Positions 31,844 to 39,611 of a stretch of DNA of 42,187 nucleotides are shown piece by piece (the stretch's first letter is position 1; every line of letters begins with the position of its first letter). The notes beneath the pieces are model-generated. The model was not told the DNA's origin. It ran no database searches and saw only the letters and a list, made by a program, of their open reading frames with translations. Source of the stretch: CBFDCQ01 sp965603355 (lineage in GTDB: Bacteria; Hydrogenedentota; CAZGCA01; CBFDCQ01); the NCBI GenBank assembly GCA_965603355.1, contig CBFDCQ010000021.1, forward strand, positions 1-42,187, read 5' to 3'. The translations under genes were made by a program, and so were the position numbers.

Positions 31844-33352
31844 CTACTCCGTCCCCTCACCATCTAGAGGAGGTTTCCTCAGCGCAAAACCCCTGTTCCG
31901 TTCGTACGCGCCCGCGATTCGCAACACGGTAAGCTCGTCGAACGGTTTCGCCATGATTTGAACTCCTATCGGCAAGCCCTCGCGGGAGTAACCGCACGGC
32001 ACAGAGATCGCGGTCAGCCCGGCAAGGTTCGCCGAGATTGTGAACACGTCGGACAGGTACATCTTCAGCGAGTCGTCGGTTTTCTCCCCGATACGGAACG
32101 CCGGCGTCGGTGAGGTCGGCGCAATAACCGCGTCACACCGCGCAAACGCCTCCTCAAAATCCTTTCTGAACAACGTCCTGACCTTCTGCGCCTTGAGATA
32201 GTAAGCGTCGTAGTAGCCGGAGCTCAAAGCGTATGTGCCAAGCATGATACGACGTTTGACTTCCGATCCGAACCCATGGCGCCGGGTCTTCTCGTACATG
32301 CTTATCACATCGTCGGCATCAGCCGCGCGGAAACCGTACCTGACGCCGTCGTATCTCGCGAGATTGGCACTCGCCTCCGCACTGGCGACTATATAGTAGA
32401 CCGGTATGGCGTACTCCGTATGGGGTAGAGAGAGCTGGACTATCTCGGCCCCGGATTGTCTCATTATGTCGATAGCGTTTTCGACGCTCTCGCGCACCGC
32501 GTCGTCAATTCCTTCGCCGAAATACTCTTGCGGCACACCGAGCCTGATCCCAGGCAGATCCTGCGTGAGAGCCGAAGTGAAATCCGGAACGGGCAGATTC
32601 ACGGACGTGGAATCGCGCGGATCCTGCCCGCTCATCACGTTCATTAACAACGCAGCATCCTCGACGTCCTTCGTCATGGGGCCTATCTGGTCGAGCGACG
32701 ATGCGAACGCCAGCAAACCGTATCGCGATATGCGTCCGTACGTGGGTTTAAGTCCGACAATGCCGCACAGAGTCGCCGGTTGACGGATCGATCCGCCCGT
32801 GTCCGAACCCAGCGCGAGGATAGTCTCATCCGCCGCCACGGCGGCAGCCGACCCGCCGCTGGAACCTCCCGGCACGCACGTCAAGTCCCAGGGATTGGCG
32901 GTCACCTGGAACGCGGAGTTCTCCGTAGAGGAGCCCATCGCGAACTCATCAAGGTTGGTCTTTCCCACGAAGATCGCCCCGGCTCTCCTAAGCTTCTCCA
33001 CGACGGTAGCTTCATACGGAGCCCGGAACCCCTTCAGGATACGCGACGCGCAGGTTGTCTCACCCTCGAGAGTGCACAGAATGTCCTTCAGCGCGACGGG
33101 GATCCCCTCCAGCGGGCCGATTTCCTCGCCCCGTGCCAGTTTCTCATCAACGCGCTCAGCCTGCTCGAGAGCCGTCTCTCTGAACAGGCACAGGAACGCT
33201 TTGACCCGCGCGTCGAACCGCTCGATGCGCGCGAACACGGCGCGGACGAGCTCGGTGCACTTGACCTCACCGCGCTGCATAATGTCGTGAAGCTCGTGCG
33301 CTGTCAGTGCGCTCGGATCGCGCGATCCCGAGTGTGTGTCCTGCTTTGCCAC
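31844..33352 (-). CDS. gatA: aspartyl/glutamyl-tRNA amidotransferase subunit A
   Basis: GatA is the amidase-signature subunit that releases ammonia from glutamine. The Ser-cisSer-Lys triad is visible: K89 in VALKDI, S164 in GGSSGGS and nucleophile S188 in GSDTGGSIRQPA. The 502-aa length is typical. The start is a GTG at 33352 with AGGAG nine bases before it. It sits between gatC and gatB in the order C-A-B. Confidence 0.97.
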   Translation of the reverse strand: MAKQDTHSGSRDPSALTAHELHDIMQRGEVKCTELVRAVFARIERFDARVKAFLCLFRETALEQAERVDEKLARGEEIGPLEGIPVALKDILCTLEGETTCASRILKGFRAPYEATVVEKLRRAGAIFVGKTNLDEFAMGSSTENSAFQVTANPWDLTCVPGGSSGGSAAAVAADETILALGSDTGGSIRQPATLCGIVGLKPTYGRISRYGLLAFASSLDQIGPMTKDVEDAALLMNVMSGQDPRDSTSVNLPVPDFTSALTQDLPGIRLGVPQEYFGEGIDDAVRESVENAIDIMRQSGAEIVQLSLPHTEYAIPVYYIVASAEASANLARYDGVRYGFRAADADDVISMYEKTRRHGFGSEVKRRIMLGTYALSSGYYDAYYLKAQKVRTLFRKDFEEAFARCDAVIAPTSPTPAFRIGEKTDDSLKMYLSDVFTISANLAGLTAISVPCGYSREGLPIGVQIMAKPFDELTVLRIAGAYERNRGFALRKPPLDGEGTE

Positions 33353-33405
33353 CTCGATACTCTCCTAATGATCGGGGCTGAACCGGCCTTCATGCGGGGC
33401 GCTCG

Positions 33406-33693
33406 CTACTCGATGATCTTCGGCACCTTGAAAAGGTCGCCGTCGCGAGCCGGAGCATTCTTCATTACTTCCTCCGTCGGCAACGATGGACAATCCTCGT
33501 CGTCGCGGAACACGTTTCGAACGTCAAGTGCGTGAAACGTGGGTTCCACCCCCTCGGTGTCGAGTTCGTTGAGCTTCTCTATGTGATCGAGTATGGAGTT
33601 GAGCTGCGAGGTCAAGACGTGTTTCTCCTCCTCGGCCAGCTCGATCCTGGCCAGCTTCGCCACATACTCCACATCGTCTTTCGATACGGGCAT
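33406..33693 (-). CDS. gatC: aspartyl/glutamyl-tRNA amidotransferase subunit C
   Basis: GatC is the small subunit that clamps GatA and GatB. The 95-aa protein has V-E-Y-V-A-K-L-A-R-I-E-L near the N-terminus, the D-T-E-G-V-E-P-T motif and the C-terminal R-D-G-D-L-F-K-V-P-K-I segment, all family hallmarks. It leads the C-A-B gene order, with 53 bases to gatA and 91 bases from waaA upstream. Confidence 0.95.
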   Translation of the reverse strand: MPVSKDDVEYVAKLARIELAEEEKHVLTSQLNSILDHIEKLNELDTEGVEPTFHALDVRNVFRDDEDCPSLPTEEVMKNAPARDGDLFKVPKIIE

Positions 33694-33784
33694 AGTGTGT
33701 GTTCCTTGTCAGCAAGTCTCTGAGAGAGTTCCTTGCTCATCCTCCCAATAACGAACGGGCACAATTCTATCACATCCGGCCCGC

Positions 33785-35083
33785 TCAGGACAATTCTCCG
33801 CATGTACGTCGCACAACCTCTTCAACCATAGCCACGCTCTTTGCGAGCGCGCCCCCGCCGGATATCACGGCCTCCTTGGCGTTTCGCCCCATGTGTTCTC
33901 TTTTCTCCCGGTCATGGAGCAGTTCGCGGCACGCAGTGTACAACTCCTCGCCGTCCTCCACTTGAATGCAGCCGCCGTGGCGGCGAAGCCTCTCCACTAT
34001 GTCGGCGAAGCTCTCCATGTGCGGGCCAAACAGAACGGGGACGCCCACTGCGGCAGGTTCAAGCCCATTGTGGCCGCCGATGCCTTCCTCGAAACTTCCT
34101 CCCACGAACGCTATCTCCCCAAGCGCATACAGTCTGGCCAACTCGCCCGTGGTGTCGAGAACAATGACCTGGCGGATCTCGTCGCTTCTGCGCTTGTCGG
34201 ACCTCAGGACGAATTCAAGGCCGGCTCGCCGCACGGTATCGCAGACCTCATCGAGACGCGTAACGTGGCGCGGGGCGAGCAGAAGGACTGTTGCCGGCAC
34301 CTCCTCCTTCAACCGATTGAAAACGCCGACAACCAATTCTTCCTCTCCGGGATGGGTGCTGCCGGCCACGATGAGCCGTTCGCCGTCGCGCAGCCCCACC
34401 TGCCGTGCCAACTCTTTTTTCTGCTCATCGTTGATCGACAGCAGACTGGCTTCGAACTTGATATTGCCCGTTATGGCGATCTTCGACGGCTCGGCACCGA
34501 GCTGCTCTATGCGCGAAGCATCTTCGGGAGTCCGCATGCCCAACGCATCGAACTCGCGCAGGGCGCCGCGGACCAGAGGGGCAATGAACCTGTACCACTT
34601 CATTGATGACGCGGATATTCTGCCGTTCACCAGTATGACCGGAATGCCTCTGGCGGCGGTTTGGCGAATGATATTCGGCCAGAGCTCGGTTTCAAGTATT
34701 ATCAGGGCGCGAGGCCTTATGGCGGAGAGCGACCTCTTGACCGCAAACGGGATATCGAACGGGAAGAATGCAACGATAATGTCCTGTGCACTGAGAACCT
34801 TCTTCGCGACATCCTGACCTGTTATCGTGGACGTGGTCAGAACCAGCGGCGTCTCCGGATACTTCCTCTTCAAGGCAACCACGAGTGCCTTCGCGGCATT
34901 CACCTCCCCCACGGAAACCGCGTGTATCCACAGTCCTCCGGCGGGAATGTCGGGCCGGTATCGCCCAAATCTTGCCAGGATCGGCCTGAAATCCCTATCG
35001 CACAGTGCGCGCAAGATCAGATAAGGAGTTGCGCACAGCAGGGCGAGATGGAGTATCGCGTTGTACAATACAAACAGGATCAT
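33785..35083 (-). CDS. waaA: 3-deoxy-D-manno-octulosonic acid transferase
   Basis: WaaA (KdtA) adds Kdo to lipid A and shows that the organism makes LPS or a related lipid. The N-terminus has one membrane helix (about 1-24). The catalytic base is E60 in AVSVGE. Other marks are T-T-S-T-x-T-G, the E-T-E-L-W-P-N motif, G-R-I-S-x-S-S and the C-terminal GGSFEEGIGGHNGLEPA. The 432-aa length is normal. I use the ATG at 35083 with AAGGTG seven bases upstream; the frame extends to 35158 with no family match. It lies below the terminator of the secretin operon and upstream of gatCAB. Confidence 0.93.
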   Translation of the reverse strand: MILFVLYNAILHLALLCATPYLILRALCDRDFRPILARFGRYRPDIPAGGLWIHAVSVGEVNAAKALVVALKRKYPETPLVLTTSTITGQDVAKKVLSAQDIIVAFFPFDIPFAVKRSLSAIRPRALIILETELWPNIIRQTAARGIPVILVNGRISASSMKWYRFIAPLVRGALREFDALGMRTPEDASRIEQLGAEPSKIAITGNIKFEASLLSINDEQKKELARQVGLRDGERLIVAGSTHPGEEELVVGVFNRLKEEVPATVLLLAPRHVTRLDEVCDTVRRAGLEFVLRSDKRRSDEIRQVIVLDTTGELARLYALGEIAFVGGSFEEGIGGHNGLEPAAVGVPVLFGPHMESFADIVERLRRHGGCIQVEDGEELYTACRELLHDREKREHMGRNAKEAVISGGGALAKSVAMVEEVVRRTCGELS

Positions 35084-35141
35084 GTTCCGCACCTTCGGCG
35101 GCAGGCCGCCCTGTCCCGTCCATTCTGAGCAGGGCTGCGAG

Positions 35142-35197
35142 AAACAAAAAGGGTTCACTCCCCCATCCTGGCCGGAGTGGAGAAGCGGACCCTTTTC
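35142..35197 (-). terminator. rho-independent terminator after the secretin operon
   Basis: Arms AAAAGGGT and ACCCTTTT (35147-35154 with 35189-35196) enclose additional CTCC/GGAG pairing. Read on the minus strand the hairpin is followed by TTTTTGTTTC. The plus strand also has a T-rich end, so it could act in both directions. It separates the secretin gene from waaA. Confidence 0.65.
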
Positions 35198-35259
35198 GAT
35201 TTCTACATACTCTGGACTATACGCCGCCCTACTTGCCGCATCACCTCTCTTGCGCTAGG

Positions 35260-38046
35260 CTATTCTCCTCTGAAGAATTTTGCGCCCGTCGTGTCGATGA
35301 TAGTCGGCGTCACGAAGATCAACAGGTTCCTTTGACGTACCGACCTACCTTCTCCTCGGAACAGCCTGCCGAGTATCGGTATATCAGCCAACAAAGGCAG
35401 CTTTTCTGTTATCTCTCTTTGCACGTCCTCGACCATGCCGCCCAGCACGACCGTATCCCCGTCGTGGACGATCACGTTCGACCAGACGGCCTTTACGTCA
35501 GTGGTAGGCAAGGTCGTGGTGCTCGTGGTCGTGACAGGCTGGCCTCCCTCTTGCGGGAGAGTGGTTGTGCTGATGAACTTTTTCTCTCCGATCCTGTCGA
35601 TCACCTGCGGGTTCAGCCACAACCGGATTTGATCCCCCTTACCTATCTGGGCAGTTGCCGACAACGTAATGCCGAATATCCACATTGTCGGCTGAACGGT
35701 CTCTATAACACCAAAACCCTGCGCCCCACCATAGGAGACTCCTCCTCCTACGAGCTGCGTACTACGATACGAGTCAAAGTACTCCGTCTCAACGTCAGCG
35801 AACATTGCCGGTTTTCGGTTCAGAGCCACGACTTTAGGTGCAGACAACAGTTCCGAGTGTTCCAGACTCGAGAGATACTCGATCGTGGCCTGGATGAAAT
35901 CGCCATCCTCGTTCTTCTTGAGCAGCGCGGTGACGGCGAAATTACCCTCTCCTACACCGCTCACCAGAGCATTGGCCATGTCCATCACGCCGCTGCTGAA
36001 CGTTTGGTTGAGCCTGCTCGAACCGTCAGGGTTGAGCTGATACGGGATATCTGCAGTGGCCGCTGTTCCGTCGTTATCGTAACCGACAAGCCCCGAATAA
36101 GTGGCATCTATCGGGGTACCGTCATCGCCCACGAGTCGTCTCGGCCTCCGGTCAACATCTGAGATCTGTCCACCCCAAGAGATCCCTGTCTTATCAAGAT
36201 CGCGTACCTCGACCGTGAGGAACTTCGCCTCAATAGCCACCTGGCGCGGCGTCAGGTCGAGATTCTCGATCATCCGCTCGATCAACTGGAAATTGGACGG
36301 TGTGTTATGAATGATAAGCAGGTTGGTCGTCGGGCTGAAGTCTATGTACGACAACACGTCCCCAGTGTACGGCTCGATAATATCTGGAACAATACTCCGC
36401 AGTATCAGTATTATCTCAATGTTGCCTGGCGCGGTCGCGCTAGTACCGTACTGGCCGCCGCCGGACTGGCCACCGCCGTACTGGCCGCCGCCGGACTGGC
36501 CACCGGGGCCGCCGGCGAACCGGCCACCACCACCGCCGTACTGGCCACCGCCAACACCGCGACCGCCGCCAACACCGGCACCGAGGCCTTGCCCGCCAAT
36601 CTGGCCCGTAAGACCGATCACAGGCTCGACCTCTCCGACAAGGGCGTGGTTCACGGGCATGAAGAGCTGCATTATGTTGCTGAAAGTCCCACCGCCCATG
36701 CCGCCCCTCATGCCGCCGCCCATGCCGCCCATGCCGCCACGCATACCGCCCATGCCGCCCATCATGCCGCCGCCCATGCCGCCGCCCATGCCGCCGCGCG
36801 TCATCATGGCAACTTTAGGCAGCGATTCTCCTCCAGCATTCTGGAGCAAATAGTAGCGCGTTTCGAGCGGCTCGAACGACTCGCGGCGCAGAATGTCCGG
36901 TCTTGAAACCCAGATGAACTCCGGTTGCACCTTGTAGGAGAGTCCCATCTGGCTTAACATAGCTTTCAAAGCGTGCTGAAGCGTGATCTGCTTCAAATAG
37001 ATCCTGCGGACTTCGCTCGGGGTATTGGCGACTATCTGTCCGTCGCCGGGGACAACACTTCCAGGCCCTGCCCCAGTAAGACCGAGCGTACCCGGTCCGG
37101 TGCCAAACCGTCCACTTCTGCCAAAGCGGCTACCCGGGCCCGCACCAGTAGGACCGGTATAACCTCCGGGGCCACCGTATGGCGATACCGGCATGCCCGG
37201 CGTACCCGGGGCTCCCGGAGGTGGAGCGGGGGGAAGCATCACGCGTTCGTCAAGTACTATATTTACCTGGGCAAAGTCCGACAAGAAACTCAGCACGTCG
37301 CGAATGTCGGTACCCTCGGTAAAATCAAGACTCACATTCGTCGCCAGGCTGGCGCCGATCGCCCCCATTTGCGCCATGATCGGTTCCCTCTTTTCCTTCA
37401 CGACTGGAGGAAGCGAGATGCGGAACGGTTTAATACCATCCACATTCGAGCCCGGCGGGCGAAATATTTTTCCCTCGATCTGCAGAGAGTTGTCTAATCT
37501 CTGGACTTGGAGATCTTCCCGCGCAGTTGCGCGCTTCTCAACCGTCAACAGGCGCGTCGCAGAACGGATCGACTCGATCGCACGTTTGTTCGTGGGATCA
37601 ATTAGCTGGACGCGTTCCCATTCCTCGATCGCTCTCTCATACTGCCCCTTGTCGTAGTAGTCCTGCCCGTACCCCAGGTACTTATCGACCGCAGCCTGTC
37701 TGACCTCTTCAGGGGTGGGTCCCGTAGGCACGAGCGGGGGAGCGACATCCTTGGGATACTCCACCGTGACCTCCTCCTCGATGCCGGGTCTGAGATACTC
37801 GGTGCATTCCTCAACATACTTCTTGGCAATCTTATTGTCCGGGTCCATAACAAGGACACGATTGAACTGACTTAACGCGTCCCTGTACCTCCCTTGCGCG
37901 TAAAGTTCCACGCCCAAATCCAAGCTTTCTTTCACTTCAGGCTGCTCCTGCGCAATTGCCTCAGGGGCTTCCAAGAACAGGGGGCCGAGAGTCAACACAC
38001 AGAAGCATCCCAGCATTACCACCATAAGTTTCGCCCGCGCTTTCAT
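35260..38046 (-). CDS. TPR-containing secretin (PilQ/GspD superfamily)
   Basis: Secretins form the outer-membrane pore of type IV pilus and type II secretion machines. The 928-aa protein has a signal peptide (1-32), TPR repeats (about 40-160), an STN/N0-like domain (about 235-380), N-type domains and the secretin beta-barrel domain (about 600-928) with V-E-A-K-F-L-T-V-E-V and the end motif P-L-L-A-D-I-P-I-L-G-R-L-F. Three low-complexity inserts are present: a Pro/Gly segment at 272-336 splitting the STN domain, a Met-Gly-Gly repeat at 418-453 and a Gly-rich segment at 482-536. It is last in the operon after PilMN, PilO-like and a small anchored protein. Whether the machine is a pilus or a secretion system is not fixed; no pilin or ATPase gene is present. 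Confidence 0.9.
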   Translation of the reverse strand: MKARAKLMVVMLGCFCVLTLGPLFLEAPEAIAQEQPEVKESLDLGVELYAQGRYRDALSQFNRVLVMDPDNKIAKKYVEECTEYLRPGIEEEVTVEYPKDVAPPLVPTGPTPEEVRQAAVDKYLGYGQDYYDKGQYERAIEEWERVQLIDPTNKRAIESIRSATRLLTVEKRATAREDLQVQRLDNSLQIEGKIFRPPGSNVDGIKPFRISLPPVVKEKREPIMAQMGAIGASLATNVSLDFTEGTDIRDVLSFLSDFAQVNIVLDERVMLPPAPPPGAPGTPGMPVSPYGGPGGYTGPTGAGPGSRFGRSGRFGTGPGTLGLTGAGPGSVVPGDGQIVANTPSEVRRIYLKQITLQHALKAMLSQMGLSYKVQPEFIWVSRPDILRRESFEPLETRYYLLQNAGGESLPKVAMMTRGGMGGGMGGGMMGGMGGMRGGMGGMGGGMRGGMGGGTFSNIMQLFMPVNHALVGEVEPVIGLTGQIGGQGLGAGVGGGRGVGGGQYGGGGGRFAGGPGGQSGGGQYGGGQSGGGQYGTSATAPGNIEIILILRSIVPDIIEPYTGDVLSYIDFSPTTNLLIIHNTPSNFQLIERMIENLDLTPRQVAIEAKFLTVEVRDLDKTGISWGGQISDVDRRPRRLVGDDGTPIDATYSGLVGYDNDGTAATADIPYQLNPDGSSRLNQTFSSGVMDMANALVSGVGEGNFAVTALLKKNEDGDFIQATIEYLSSLEHSELLSAPKVVALNRKPAMFADVETEYFDSYRSTQLVGGGVSYGGAQGFGVIETVQPTMWIFGITLSATAQIGKGDQIRLWLNPQVIDRIGEKKFISTTTLPQEGGQPVTTTSTTTLPTTDVKAVWSNVIVHDGDTVVLGGMVEDVQREITEKLPLLADIPILGRLFRGEGRSVRQRNLLIFVTPTIIDTTGAKFFRGE
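36437..36603. repeat. tandem Gly-rich coding repeat in the secretin gene
   Basis: Short tandem units rich in CCGCCG and CTGGCCACC on the plus strand encode glycine/glutamine/tyrosine repeats (G-G-G-Q-Y-G-G-G and relatives, residues about 482-536). The repetition invites length changes by slippage in multiples of three. Confidence 0.7.
36688..36795. repeat. tandem Met-Gly-Gly coding repeat in the secretin gene
   Basis: Repeated units of CATGCCGCC and CATGCCGCCGCC on the plus strand encode M-G-G, M-G-G-G and M-R-G-G blocks (residues 418-453). The unit length is 9-12 bp with few substitutions. Confidence 0.8.
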
Positions 38047-38070
38047 ACTTTTCCCTTCCTCCCTTGTAGA

Positions 38071-38583
38071 CTATCCAGCAATCGGCCTCTCATATTGCCT
38101 ACCCGTGCCAACCCACGTAAACATGAACTTCTTACCGTTAGCATCTAGTTTGTCCAGCTTGGCCCGTCGGTTTGCGAAGTACGATCCCGGCCGTACCAGT
38201 TCCGGCTTCCCGTCAACGAGGATCTTGGCCCAGAAGACACCAGTGTTAGAGCCTATTTCCTGAGTCCCTTCACACGTTATGCTGGGAAGACCGGCATCGT
38301 CAGGTTCAGTTTCCTTAACGACCTCTCCCATACCCGGTACCGTCCACCTGGCGACGCTCACGTTCGCGAACCTCGCCGGGTCCTGGCGCGACGTTTTCAT
38401 CGGCGGCGCTTTCTTCTCCTCATCCCCAAAGGGGATAACCGGCGGCGGCGCCGTTGTCGGTGGCGGTGGCGGCGTATAGACTATCTGGACCACTCGCCAT
38501 ATTAACACGCCGACCATCAGCGCAAACACCAACTTCTCATTAGCGCCTAACAGTCGTTTGGCGAACCTACGTAACTTCTCCAC
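38071..38583 (-). CDS. PilP/GspC-like inner-membrane anchored protein
   Basis: The 170-aa protein has one N-terminal membrane helix (about 17-35), a proline run (38-51) and a small soluble domain ending in a beta-rich part (about 110-165). Size, topology and position between the PilO-like gene and the secretin gene match PilP or the HR region of GspC, which link the inner-membrane ring to the secretin. Sequence similarity to PilP is not evident, so this is a positional call. The start is a GTG at 38583 with GGGGGTG seven bases upstream. Confidence 0.6.
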   Translation of the reverse strand: MEKLRRFAKRLLGANEKLVFALMVGVLIWRVVQIVYTPPPPPTTAPPPVIPFGDEEKKAPPMKTSRQDPARFANVSVARWTVPGMGEVVKETEPDDAGLPSITCEGTQEIGSNTGVFWAKILVDGKPELVRPGSYFANRRAKLDKLDANGKKFMFTWVGTGRQYERPIAG

Positions 38584-38641
38584 CGCTACTCACCCCCAGT
38601 ACAACCCGGTCGCCGGTGAGGCGCTTTCTCTGTCTGCCGCT

Positions 38642-39571
38642 TCACTGTCCGGCAGGCGTGGGACTTTGACCTGTTGCAGTGCCAGGCGACGGAGCCCCAT
38701 CAGCAGGACTCGCCGTAGGAGCCCCGGCAGGGCCACGTCCCCGCGGTCCCCGCATACCTCGAAACCTGCCCATAGGCCGCCGCCCGAGACCAGTCGTAGC
38801 AGTAACCTCTGCATCCTTCACTGCGGCCTTCTCCATCGACAACCACGTTGTCGTCAGAACCAGGTCGACATCGAATTTCGTCGCTCCGAAAGCATCACGA
38901 CCTGGTCTCAGCGCGATACTCTTAACGTTAAGGTATTGAGGACCGTTGCTGCACGCAAGCAGGAACTTCTTCAGTGCGTCCATCGACGCGTTGAAACTGA
39001 TCCGCAGGGGCATTATGTTAATGAATCCGTTTTGCGCGGTCGGGTAGTCTATGGTGAGATTGCTCACCGCGGTCACGCCGGAGTCCATTGCCAGATCCAG
39101 CACGTACTCACCGTTACTCATCTGATTAAGCAGGGTTTCAACCTGGTCCGGCAACGGAATTCCCGCGCCAAGCCCCAGGTCCGGCGGAATAAATATCCCT
39201 GTCCGGCGCGACTTGTCCTGCAGCCTGCGCTGCGTCTCCTGCAATTGGCCGTCAAAGTGGAATTCCGGGGTCTTCACCGACGCCGGGATCGTCTCCAGAG
39301 TCGTCGTAAACAATCTCGCTCTGCGGTCGAGCGAGTCCTTCCAACCGGCAACGACAGGTTCGAGTTCGTCGATGTACTGCTGAGGGACTGGGTAGTTGTG
39401 AAAGTCCGCTTGCATTTTATCCAGCTTGACCTTAAACCCGTCTACCTGATAAGCAGTGGCGCGAACCTCATTCAGCAGCGGCAGACATATTTTCAGAAAC
39501 GCAAACACCAAACCGCCAAGAACAAGTAATGTTATTGCCAGAGCCGCTTTCTGTCGTGCGCTAAGAGGCAT
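38642..39571 (-). CDS. PilO-like pilus inner-membrane protein
   Basis: The 309-aa protein has one membrane helix (about 8-32), a coiled-coil-like helical region (35-125) and a ferredoxin-like domain (about 165-250), the PilO plan. The C-terminal tail (about 250-309) is rich in Arg, Gly, Pro and Ala (G-R-F-R-G-M-R-G-P-R-G-R-G). I use the ATG at 39571 with AGGAAGG seven bases upstream; a TTG six bases earlier overlaps that site. It follows the PilM-PilN gene by 40 bases. The order PilM(N), about 310-aa PilO-like, small protein, TPR secretin matches my memory of the Akkermansia Amuc_1101 to Amuc_1098 genes, where Amuc_1100 has a similar size. That comparison was not tested. Confidence 0.7.
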   Translation of the reverse strand: MPLSARQKAALAITLLVLGGLVFAFLKICLPLLNEVRATAYQVDGFKVKLDKMQADFHNYPVPQQYIDELEPVVAGWKDSLDRRARLFTTTLETIPASVKTPEFHFDGQLQETQRRLQDKSRRTGIFIPPDLGLGAGIPLPDQVETLLNQMSNGEYVLDLAMDSGVTAVSNLTIDYPTAQNGFINIMPLRISFNASMDALKKFLLACSNGPQYLNVKSIALRPGRDAFGATKFDVDLVLTTTWLSMEKAAVKDAEVTATTGLGRRPMGRFRGMRGPRGRGPAGAPTASPADGAPSPGTATGQSPTPAGQ

Positions 39572-39611
39572 TATCAAACCTTCCTGCGTCCAAACAACAA
39601 CCCGCTGGCTA

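Noticed and set aside
36311..36853. 180-codon proline-rich plus-strand frame
   Set aside because: It is the complement of the glycine-rich tracts of the secretin gene; Gly codons read antisense give proline runs.
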